64,000 nt of DNA from Myxococcales bacterium (GTDB lineage: Bacteria; Myxococcota_A; Polyangia; Polyangiales; Polyangiaceae), in contig JAEUKE010000207.1 of NCBI GenBank assembly GCA_016794345.1, positions 157,932-221,931 of the forward strand. Direction: 5' to 3'. The notes under the pieces are model-generated. The model was not told where the DNA came from. It saw only the letters and a list, made by a program, of their open reading frames with translations, and did not search any database. The position numbers and the translations under genes were made by a program. Numbering within the stretch: position 1 is the first letter of the stretch; the number at the start of each line of letters is the position of its first letter. Shown piece by piece: positions 1-8,500 of this stretch.

Positions 1-2309
1 GAGGTCACGGCGCCGGTCGCCGGCTTGCCCGACGAGATCTTGTCGTTCGAGGAGATCGCCGGCGTCTGGTTGGTCGCCGTCGTGGTGCTCGGCGACGCCT
101 CGAAGGCCCAGGCCGTCAGCTCCGCCTTGCGATCCGGCAGGGCGTATTCGATGGTGAGGTCGCCAGCCGGGACGAAGCCCTTCTCGTTCATGACGAAACG
201 GTCACCGCCGCTCGAGGAGTCGGCCTTGGTGAGCTGGTAGCCGCGCTGCTCGACACCGAACGAAGCGTCGTTGCCGAGGACCTGCACGTCGAAGGAGAAG
301 TCGTCGATCTTCGTGCTGCCGCTCGCGTCGTGAGCGAGCGGGTACGAGAAGCGCCGCACGCCGCCAGACTGGGGCACCGTCTGCGTGTACGAGAGCACGA
401 CGCGGCGCGAGCCCTTCTTCGGGATCGGGAAGATGCGGAGCTCGAAGCGCCCGCCGCGCTGCCACTCGAGCAGCGCCGGGTCGCGCCACGGGCCGGGCAC
501 CCAGACGATCTCTTCGCGAGGCCGCGGGGTCTTCGGCGCCGCGTTCTGAATCACGCCGCGCCAGATCGCCGCGCCGCGGTCGCGGTCGACGAATGCGCCG
601 GAGCGCAGCTGCCCGTCAACCTCGAGCGAGAGGTTCTCGATCTGCGCGTCGGGCGGGAGCGGGAAGCGGAAGATGCCCTCGAGCTCCTCGTCGGTCTGGT
701 TCGTGAACGTCTCGTCCACCTCGACGCGCGCCACGAGATCGACGACGCGCACCTTCACCGCGGCCTTCTCGAGCTTCACGGCCTTGACGCGCTCGGTCTG
801 CTCCCCCGGCTTCTTCGCGCGGAGCTCGCCGAGGCCGCGGAGCGCGAGCGCCTCCTCGGTCTTCGGGCCTTCGGTCGTCCAGGCGATGCTGTCGCTCAGG
901 TTCGCGTTCGAGGCGACGACGGGCTCGCCGCTTCCTTCGACTGTCGCCTCCTCGCCCGAGCGGACCTTCACCGTCTTGCCCGAGGCGCTGGTGACGTCGA
1001 CCCAGCCGCGAACGACCTCCACCGAGGCGCGGCGGTCGGTGACGGTGGCGGCGACCTTCGTGTTGGGGACGGTGACCTCACCCTGCGGGAGGATGAGCTT
1101 CGCCGGCTGCGCGCCCGCGACCTCCTTCACCTCCGCGACGACGAGGCCACGCTCGATCTTCGCTTGGCGCGTGGTCCCTGCCGGGAGCACGACCTCCGAG
1201 TTGCGGTCGATGGCGATCCAGGAGTCGTCCGCGAGCTTGATGCGCGCCCGCGTCTTGGAGTCCGTCTTCAAAGTCGAGCCGGGCTCGATCGTCGCGCCCT
1301 GCGCCACGGTCTTGCAGCCGTCCTTGCAGACCTCGAGGCCCTCGCCGCCGTCGGACGCGGCCCGGCTCAGGACGGCGACCGTGCCGCTCCATGCGCCCTC
1401 CGAAAACGCGGTCTCGGTCGCGTTTTCGGTCAGGCCGTCTTTCTTGATGAGGAAGCCGCCGACCGCCGCGGCGGCGGCCATGCCGCCGACGAGCGCGGCC
1501 AGGAAGCCCTTGCGACGGAAGAGCGAGACCACCGGCGCGCTCTGCGCGGGTGAGGTCGCGACCTTCTTCTCCGGCGCGCGGACGTCGAGGTCCGGGACTC
1601 GCGCCTCGGCCGGACGGGCGCTGCCAGCCGACGGCTGCGTGCTGAAGCCCCCCGACGGGCCGGTGTTGTTGCGTCCCGTCACGGCGTCCACCGGGCGCCC
1701 GGCCTCGGACTCGGCCGGCGCGGAGACGGGGGTGACGTGGGTGGCCGGCGCGCTGCGGCGGTCGAGGACAGCCGAGAGCGGGACGGTCTTCACCGTGGGC
1801 ACGAAGGGGTCGTCGATCTTCTCGGGCAACGGCTTGGGCGCCGCGGGCTGCGGCGCGGCAGCGGCGTCCTCCTCGGCGAACCGGTTCGGCTCGAAGACGG
1901 TGGCGTTGTTGTCGACCGCGGGCTCCGCCGCGGCGCCGGCGAACACCGGCTGCTCGGCGAGCATGGTCGGCGCGGTCGGGTCGGCGGACGTGGCCGTCAT
2001 GACGGCGCTCGTGCGCGGCGCGGCGACGGAGGCGGGCCCCGAGAGCGTGATCGACTGGCTCGGCTGCGGCCCTTCAGGGCGCAGATCGAGGACGTGAGCG
2101 AGGATGCGCTCGGGGTCGAGATCGGCGGGGCGGAAGTCGCCGCCCGCGTGCGCGACCATCTCCGCCACCTGCTCCGCTTCGTAGCGGAGGTCGCGGCAGC
2201 GATCACAGTCGGCGATGTGGTCGACGATCCTGGTGGGAGCTTGGCCTTCGAGGATGTCGGCCATCGACTCCTCGACTTCGCGGCACAGTTCTTCGTTGTT
2301 GCTGTTCAT
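1..2309 (-). CDS. ZAS/FecR/VIT-domain anti-sigma-like membrane protein (C-terminus outside window)
   Basis: This gene is partial: it starts at ATG 2309 behind a GGAGG ribosome site and runs off the window start. The N-terminus has the zinc anti-sigma signature HxxxCxxC (H31, C35, C38) after a short acidic helix. A low-complexity linker follows, then one membrane helix near residues 265-287. Next is a FecR-like segment (about 300-420) with 'DSWIAIDRNSEVVLPAG', then a VIT domain (about 510-650) with 'VRVVDLVARVEVDETF'. It lies 24 bp downstream of an ECF sigma gene, the usual place for its antagonist. I infer that it sequesters that sigma at the inner membrane and releases it on an envelope signal; a VIT fusion on an anti-sigma is uncommon. 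Domain calls are by eye. Confidence 0.8.
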   Translation of the reverse strand, partial: MNSNNEELCREVEESMADILEGQAPTRIVDHIADCDRCRDLRYEAEQVAEMVAHAGGDFRPADLDPERILAHVLDLRPEGPQPSQSITLSGPASVAAPRTSAVMTATSADPTAPTMLAEQPVFAGAAAEPAVDNNATVFEPNRFAEEDAAAAPQPAAPKPLPEKIDDPFVPTVKTVPLSAVLDRRSAPATHVTPVSAPAESEAGRPVDAVTGRNNTGPSGGFSTQPSAGSARPAEARVPDLDVRAPEKKVATSPAQSAPVVSLFRRKGFLAALVGGMAAAAAVGGFLIKKDGLTENATETAFSEGAWSGTVAVLSRAASDGGEGLEVCKDGCKTVAQGATIEPGSTLKTDSKTRARIKLADDSWIAIDRNSEVVLPAGTTRQAKIERGLVVAEVKEVAGAQPAKLILPQGEVTVPNTKVAATVTDRRASVEVVRGWVDVTSASGKTVKVRSGEEATVEGSGEPVVASNANLSDSIAWTTEGPKTEEALALRGLGELRAKKPGEQTERVKAVKLEKAAVKVRVVDLVARVEVDETFTNQTDEELEGIFRFPLPPDAQIENLSLEVDGQLRSGAFVDRDRGAAIWRGVIQNAAPKTPRPREEIVWVPGPWRDPALLEWQRGGRFELRIFPIPKKGSRRVVLSYTQTVPQSGGVRRFSYPLAHDASGSTKIDDFSFDVQVLGNDASFGVEQRGYQLTKADSSSGGDRFVMNEKGFVPAGDLTIEYALPDRKAELTAWAFEASPSTTTATNQTPAISSNDKISSGKPATGAVT

Positions 2310-2333
2310 GACCGTGTTCCTCCGACCATCCCG

Positions 2334-2897
2334 TCACACGTCCGCGAGGGACTCTCTGAGCCTGATCAAGGCGCGGCTGACTCGCTTGCGCGCCGCCGCC
2401 TCGTCGACGCCACACGCCACCGCGACCTCGCGGAAGCTCATGCCTGCGTCGTAACGGAGCACCACCGCCTCACGCTCGCTGGGCTTGAGCTGCGCGAGGG
2501 CGTTGCGCGCTCGAACCGCACGCTCGCGCTCGATGGCGAGCTCGCCGGCGTCGGCGCCTCGCCCCGTGTCGTGCACGAGCCGAAGGCGAGCCTGCCGCCG
2601 GTTCTTCATCTCGTTGTGCCGGCCGCATATCCGCCGCGCGATGCCGAAGAGCCACGCGCGGATCGATCCTTCGAACCGGAACCCGGGGAAGCCGTCGTAG
2701 GCGGCGAGCAGGGTCTCCTGCACCAGCTCCTCCGCCTCCGCCTGGGAGCCAGTCAGCGCGGTGCAGAGCCGCCCGAGCGGGGCCGAATAGGCTCGGGTAC
2801 AACGGGCGAGAGCCTCCTTGTACCGTGACTCCGCGATCAGACCCTCGATCTCGGCGGCCTCGTCGGCCGTCTCGGTTCGCGCGACCGCCTTCACCAT
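2334..2897 (-). CDS. ECF-family RNA polymerase sigma factor
   Basis: A 187-residue protein with sigma region 2 ('ELVQETLLAAYDGFPGFRFE', 'RAWLFGIARRICGRHN') and region 4 ('LKPSEREAVVLRYDAGMSFR', then 'ACGVDEAAARKRVSRAL'). ATG 2897 was chosen because GAGGG lies at the right spacing upstream; an in-frame ATG at 2918 would add seven residues but has no ribosome site. It is followed after 24 bp by the anti-sigma-like gene, so the two form an operon. It should direct polymerase to a small envelope-stress regulon. The target promoter cannot be named from this sequence. Confidence 0.88.
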   Translation of the reverse strand: MVKAVARTETADEAAEIEGLIAESRYKEALARCTRAYSAPLGRLCTALTGSQAEAEELVQETLLAAYDGFPGFRFEGSIRAWLFGIARRICGRHNEMKNRRQARLRLVHDTGRGADAGELAIERERAVRARNALAQLKPSEREAVVLRYDAGMSFREVAVACGVDEAAARKRVSRALIRLRESLADV

Positions 2898-3075
2898 CTT
2901 ACCCTCATCGTCCGTCATGTGCCTGTGGCCCGAAGGTTCGTGACTGTCTGTTTGGAGGCGTGCGGAAAGGATCGCATCGCCCCGTTCGTACTCGGGACGA
3001 CCGAGATTCCCCGCTGACCCCGGCGCTGGCCATCCAATCAGCTGGCCTGGGCCCACGACTTGCAGTGCGCTCTCT

Positions 3076-3103
3076 CCGACGACCGCTTAGAATCGGTCGT
3101 CGG
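3076..3103. promoter_or_regulatory. Perfect 10-bp inverted repeat upstream of the HtrA-like gene
   Basis: CCGACGACCG (3076-3085) and CGGTCGTCGG (3094-3103) flank the 8-nt loop CTTAGAAT. The repeat lies between the divergently transcribed sigma gene (start 2897) and the HtrA-like gene (start 3225). The loop contains TAGAAT, close to a sigma70 -10 box, but no -35 lies at 16-18 bp. It could be an operator or an RNA hairpin. Confidence 0.45.
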
Positions 3104-3224
3104 TAGGGAGCCGTCAGCCATGACCAACGCATTTGCCTCTCGATTCGCACCCTCACGAGTGCTCGCGTGCGCCCGTGACCTGATCACCCAACGGAGCGGG
3201 TCGACAGAAGGCTACACGTGGAGC

Positions 3225-4499
3225 GTGAACGGCCGTCAACACCCCCTGCTGTCGACGTTGCTCGCGGCGGCGCTCGTGGTGGGCGGCGCCGGGACGGCGT
3301 CCGCTCAGCAAGCGCCCGCAGGCAAGCAACCGGCAGGGCAGAAGGCCCCCGCCAAACCCGCGCAGGCAGCCAAGCCCGCCAAACCCAAGGCGCCCGCGAA
3401 GGCGGACGACATCGATCCCGTCGAGGAGGAAGCGCCGGAGGTCCGAGCGCAGCGGGGCATCGTGGTCCTGCAGCGCGCCGGACAGCCCCTCGGGCTCGGC
3501 GTGGTCCTCGGTGGCGACGGTCGCATCCTCAGCGCGCTCTCCCCTCTCGGCTCGGGGAACGAGCTCGAGGCGAAGTTTGCTGACGATACTGTCCACAAGG
3601 TCAAGCTCGGCCACCACGACCGCATCTGGGACCTCGCGCTGCTCGTCCCGCAGTCGGGCAAGTGGACGGATGGCCTCGGCGCCTCGAGCGCCGACCCGCT
3701 ACGGGAGGACGCGACGGTCCGCGCGTTCTCCGCGGCGACGAAGGGCAAGCCCGTCGCGTCGCCGGTCGATCTCCGGTCGCGGCGCTCGCTCATCGGCGGC
3801 GACGACCAGACGCTCGCGAACGCGATCGAGCTCGGCAGCCGCATCAACGCGCGTGACCTGGGCTCCCCGCTCATCGACGAGAAGGGTCGCGTCGTCGGCA
3901 TCCTCGGCCGGGCCTGCCTGCCAATCGAGGGAAAGCCGTGCTCGCCGGTCGCCTTCGGCGTCCCGGTCCCGATCATCAAGTCGTTCCTCAAGAGCGTGCC
4001 GCCCGACGCCGTCCCGCCGGTCCCGTGGCTGGGCGTCCAGGGCGTGTCCGAAGCGACCCCGGTCGTGAAGGGCGTGCGCCTCCTCTCGATCGCCAAGAAC
4101 AGCCCCGCGGCGAACGCGAAGCTCAAGGCGGGCGAGAAGGGCACCGGCGACCTCATCGTCGCGGTGGGCGGCCAGCCCGTCACCTCGCCGGAAGAGCTCG
4201 CCTCGGAGATCAAGAAACACGCGATCGGCGAGAAGGTCCCGCTCACGGTGTTCAACAAGGGCGGCTACAAGAACGTCGACGTCGTGCTCCGCGCGCCGCC
4301 CGACCCCGCGAAGCCGGCAGAGCCGAAGGCGAAGCTCGTCGACAAGCCGTCCGCGCCCGCCGCGCCGCCCAAGAAGAAGGGCGAGAAGGCGGGGAAGCCC
4401 GGAAAGCCGGCAGCCAAGCCCAAGGCCAAGCCCGCCGCGGAGGAGTCCGAGCAGTCCGGTCCGCCCGCCGAGAACGACCCCTTCAGCGAGCAGCTCTGA
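3225..4499 (+). CDS. Secreted HtrA-like trypsin-fold/PDZ protein, apparently a pseudoprotease
   Basis: 424 residues: signal peptide (about 1-27, ending ASA), an Ala/Lys/Pro-rich linker, a trypsin-like fold (about 78-260), a PDZ domain (about 265-358) and a Lys/Pro/Ala-rich tail. It aligns with DegP/HtrA, but the catalytic sites are lost. The His position falls in 'ILSALSPLGS' (Ser instead of His), and the Ser motif GNSGGPL reads 'ARDLGSPLID', with Leu near 212. The Asp motif 'DLALLV' (136) remains. GTG 3225 was preferred because upstream codons, including ATG 3120, have non-coding third-position usage; ATG 3120 has a fair ribosome site and remains possible. I infer a periplasmic binding or scaffolding protein rather than a protease. 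Confidence 0.78.
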   Translation: MNGRQHPLLSTLLAAALVVGGAGTASAQQAPAGKQPAGQKAPAKPAQAAKPAKPKAPAKADDIDPVEEEAPEVRAQRGIVVLQRAGQPLGLGVVLGGDGRILSALSPLGSGNELEAKFADDTVHKVKLGHHDRIWDLALLVPQSGKWTDGLGASSADPLREDATVRAFSAATKGKPVASPVDLRSRRSLIGGDDQTLANAIELGSRINARDLGSPLIDEKGRVVGILGRACLPIEGKPCSPVAFGVPVPIIKSFLKSVPPDAVPPVPWLGVQGVSEATPVVKGVRLLSIAKNSPAANAKLKAGEKGTGDLIVAVGGQPVTSPEELASEIKKHAIGEKVPLTVFNKGGYKNVDVVLRAPPDPAKPAEPKAKLVDKPSAPAAPPKKKGEKAGKPGKPAAKPKAKPAAEESEQSGPPAENDPFSEQL

Positions 4500-4568
4500 C
4501 CTTGCGCTGAGCCTGGCGGCGACACGCCGCAAGGAAAGGCTTGGTGCTGCTCTTTCACCACCCCCCTG

Positions 4569-4592
4569 CCCCCCTCACGTTCGTGAGGGGGG
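4569..4592. terminator. GC-rich hairpin with C6/G6 arms (terminator-like)
   Basis: CCCCCCTCACG (4569-4579) pairs with CGTGAGGGGGG (4582-4592) around a 2-nt loop: an 11-bp perfect stem 70 bp after the HtrA-like stop. There is no clear T-run. Similar C/G-tract hairpins occur at 14197, 19293 and 20896. Confidence 0.5.
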
Positions 4593-4704
4593 AGCGGGAC
4601 AGCTGGTCGCGGGGACGCCGAAGGTGTCCCCGTTTCGCTTTTGTGGGGCCCAAGTCGTTGACACGGATGCCCTTCCCCGCGACCATCGCTCACCCGCTTT
4701 GGCC

Positions 4705-5508
4705 ATGGCCGTCCCCGGCACGAACATCCACGCGCAGTTCCGAATCGAGGTAGCCGGCGAAACCAACGTCGGCCGCAAGCGGAACCACAACGAAGACAAC
4801 TTCTCCATCCTGGCGGAGTACGGTCTCTTCGTCGTGGCCGACGGCATGGGCGGTCACGCCTCCGGCGAGGTGGCCTCGCAGATGGCGCTCGACGCGTTGA
4901 AGGAGTTCTTCTCCGCGACGCAGGACGACCCCGAGCGCACGTGGCCCTACAAGATGGACCGGACCAAGGGCTATGAGGAGAACCGGCTCATCACGGGCAT
5001 CAAGCTCGCGAACCTGCGCATCTACGAGACCGGCCAGCGCGAGCTGAAGAAGCGGAACATGGGCACGACGCTCGTGAGCATCTTCACCGCAAACGACGGC
5101 GTCTACGTGGCCCACGTCGGCGACAGCCGAGTCTACCGGTTCCGCGCCGGCAAGCTCGAGCAGCTCACCGAGGACCACTCGCTGCTCAACGACTACATCA
5201 AGATGAAGCGCCTGACGGAGGAGGAGATCGCCAACTTCCCTCACAAGAACGTCATCGTCCGCGCGCTCGGCATGAAGGATACGGTCAAGGTCGACACCCG
5301 GTTCGAGCTCCCGCAGCTGAACGACACCTATCTCCTCTGCTCCGACGGCCTCTCGGGCCCCGTCTCCGACCCCGAGATCGCGGAGATCCTCGGCCAGTAC
5401 GCGGATCTGAAGACGGCGAGCGCCAAGCTGATCGAGCGCGCGAACGAAAACGGCGGACCGGACAACGTGACGTGCGTTCTGGTCCGCTGGATGCGCGGCG
5501 CCGGTTAG
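4705..5508 (+). CDS. PP2C-family Ser/Thr protein phosphatase
   Basis: 267 residues forming a single PP2C (PPM) domain. Metal-binding motifs are 'RKRNHNEDNF' (24-33), 'ADGMGGHASGE' (45-55), 'GTTLVSIF', 'HVGDSRVYR', 'LLCSDGLSG' and 'GGPDNVT'. No signal peptide or membrane segment is present, so it is cytosolic. ATG 4705 was chosen over an upstream ATG (4624) because the PP2C fold begins just after it. It should remove phosphates placed by Hanks-type kinases. The kinase at 11406-13172 and the large TPR protein between them are plausible partners by proximity. Confidence 0.92.
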   Translation: MAVPGTNIHAQFRIEVAGETNVGRKRNHNEDNFSILAEYGLFVVADGMGGHASGEVASQMALDALKEFFSATQDDPERTWPYKMDRTKGYEENRLITGIKLANLRIYETGQRELKKRNMGTTLVSIFTANDGVYVAHVGDSRVYRFRAGKLEQLTEDHSLLNDYIKMKRLTEEEIANFPHKNVIVRALGMKDTVKVDTRFELPQLNDTYLLCSDGLSGPVSDPEIAEILGQYADLKTASAKLIERANENGGPDNVTCVLVRWMRGAG

Positions 5509-5551
5509 CGATTGCATCGCCTTTTTCGAGCGTGGTGGGTAGCATCCGCGG

Positions 5552-8500
5552 GTGGCGGAAGACAAAGACCGACCCTCGAGCCCGACCGCTGAGCCGGCTG
5601 CCGAGGAAGGCAAGAAGGCGCGCACGCTACACGGGCACCGGCCGCTCGCGGACGCGCAGCAGCCGGTGCCGCCGCCCGCTCCTTCACCCGCACCTTCCCC
5701 GCGCCCTCTCGGACCTCCGCCGCGCCTTCGTCCGCCGCGCGTAGGAGGCTGGGCCGCGCCCGGCACGCCGCCAGCGCCAGGCGCGCCGACCGCGCCCGGC
5801 GGCACGGTCAAGCCTCCGATCGTGCGGTCGAAGACGCCGCCGCCGCTGCAGCGCGTCTCGCCGGTGCCAGCCGCTTCGCCGCCGCAACGGACGGTCCTGT
5901 ACGGCACGAAGGTCGAGGAACAGACGCAGGTCGAGGCTCCGAAGGAAGAAGAGCCGGTCGAGCTCGAGGAGACCAGCGAGGCCGAGCTGCTCGAGGAGGA
6001 CTGGGATCGCCCGACCGAGACGCGCGCCGAGGCGGAGAAGGAAGAGAAGACCGAGCCGAACAAACGCGAGCGTCAGCCGCGCGCCGCCGTGGAGCCCGCG
6101 CGCTCCGCGCGGCCTCAGTCGGTGAGCCCCGGCGCGTACACGATGACCTCCGAGCCGCAGTTCGCCGGCGCGGCCGCCGGCGCGAGCGAGGCGCCGCCGC
6201 CGCCCTCGTCGAAGGAGGCCGCGAGCCCCCTCGAGCGAGAGCTCGTCGCGCGCGCCGACCGCATCAAGCAGGACGACCCGATCGGCGCCGCGCGCGCGCG
6301 CGTCGAGGCCGGCCTGGTCTCCGAGTGGATGCTCGCCGATCGCGACCAGGCGCGCGGCCACTACGCCGCGGCGCGCACGCTGGTGCGCACGCTCCAACCG
6401 GCGCTCACGCGCATCCGGCGCATCGGGTCTGCGCAAACAGCACTGTCAGGATCATCCGGCGCGGCCGGCGAGGTGCTCGCGGTCCTGGAAGACGAGCTCG
6501 CGATCGCGGAGACCGACGAGCTCCGGGCGGATCTGCACGCCGCGAAGGCGCGCGCGTTCGAGTCGCAGGGCAACCTCGAGAAGGCGCGCGCCGCCTACCG
6601 CGAGGCGCTCCGCTTCACGTCGAGGCACCCCGCCGCGCTGCGCGGGCTCGAGACGACGCTCCGCCGCGAGCTGGCGGACGACGGCAAGCCCCTCTACGGC
6701 GAGCTCGCCTCGCACCTCGTCACGCTCTCCGAGTCGTTCGCGCCGGACGGCACCGACGGCGACGCGGCGCTCGCGGCCTGGATCTGCGTCGAGCGGGCGG
6801 AGCTGGCCGAGCGCCACATGAAGGACGCCGCCGCCGCCCACGAAGCGTTGAAGCGCGGCGTAGCCCTCGCACCAGGCCCCGGTCCAGTCCGGTCCGCGCT
6901 CGTGCGGCACCTCTCGAAACACGACCGCGACAACGGGCTCGCGGAGGCGTTGCGGATCGAGGCCGAGCGCGAGAGCGACCCCGATCGCGCTGCGCGCCTC
7001 CTCTACGCCAGCGCCCGCATCACGCTCGACCGTCTCGGCGCCCGCGGCGACGGCATGGCCGCGCTCGTGCGCGCCGATCAGCGCGCATCGCAAGGCTCGC
7101 CCGTCCAGGCGCGCATACTCGCCGAGCTCTTGAGCCAGCTCGAAATCGACGGTGACCACGCCAAGATCGTCGAGGTGCGCGTCAAGCGGCTCGGGCTGCT
7201 CGTCCGCCCCGAGGCGATCGCGTTCGAGTACCTGCGCCTCGCGGAGGCCTACGGTCGCCTCGGCCGCGCGGACCTCGCGGCCGACGCCGCGGCGCGCGCG
7301 CTCACCCAGGACCCTGCGAGCGTCACCGCGCGCAGCACGCTCGATCTCGCGCTCCAGCGGCTCGGCCGTCACGCCGAGCGGGTCGCCACCTGGCTCCGCG
7401 AAGCAAACGGCTCCGCGCCGACGAGCGCGCGCGTGCGCGCCTTCCTCCGCGCAGCCGACATCGCCAACCGCCACCTCGGCCGCCGCGATCAGGCGATCGA
7501 CGCGCTGCGCGCCGCGGCGCTCCTCGACCCCGGCCACGGCGAGATCTTCGACTCGCTCTCCGCGCTGCTCGCGGCGCCGCCGCAGACGGAGGAAGCAGGG
7601 ATCAAGAACGCAGGCGAGCGGGTCGACCTCTATTATCAGGCTGCCGAGCGAGAGACCGACGGCGAGCGCAAGCTCGCGCTGCTCGAGAAGGTCGCGGCGA
7701 TCTACGAGGACGAGCTCGGGCGCGCCGACCTCGCCATCGACGTCGCCGAGAAGATGCTCGCCGTCGACTCCAAGCGGCGCAGCGCGATCCTCATCCTCGA
7801 GCGCAACGCCCGGCGAGCCGGCGACCACGCGCGTCTGACGAAGGCGCTCCTCGACGAGGCCGCGAGCGCCACGGACGCCGCGCTCAAGGCGCGGCTCTTC
7901 CTCGAGGCGGCGCTCGTCGCCGACCAAGAGGGCGACCACGACCGAGCGCTCGCCCTGATGGATCGGGCGATCGCCGCGCGCGTCGGCAACGTGGAGGCCA
8001 TGCGGGCCCGCGTCGAGCTGCTCAAGCGGATGAACCGCTTCGACGAGGCCCGCAAGACGCTGGCCTCGCTCGTCGAGCACGAGCCCGAAGCCGCCTTCGA
8101 GACCTGGCTCGAGATCGCGGACCTCGACGAGTCCTTCCGCAAGGCGCCGATCGACGCGGTCGAGGCCTACCGCGCGGCGCACAAGGCGAGGCCCGAGCAC
8201 CCGCTGCCCTCCCTCGCGATGATCCGGCTCTTGCGGACCACGAAGAGCTACAAGCGGCTCGTCAGCGAGCTGAAGCTCCTCGCGAAGTCCGAGCACGTGC
8301 TGACGAGCCTCTCGCAGCTCCACCTCATGGCCGCCGAGGTCGAGGAGTGCTGCCTGGGGGACGACGACGCAGCCCTCAAGAGCCTCGAGGCCGCCGACGA
8401 AGCGCTGGGGAAGGCCCCGGATCCTGCGTGGGACGCCGCCATCCTCGAGTCGACCGAGCGCATCCTGTTCCGGGTCGGCGACGACGACGGCCTCGTTCGG

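Noticed and set aside
673..2097. Long plus-strand open frame
   Set aside because: Ser/Thr/Arg-rich shadow of the FecR/VIT gene; the minus frame has clear domains and codon bias.
3086..3093. TAGAAT as a -10 box for the HtrA-like gene
   Set aside because: No -35 element at 16-18 bp; the nearest TTGCAG is 22 bp away.
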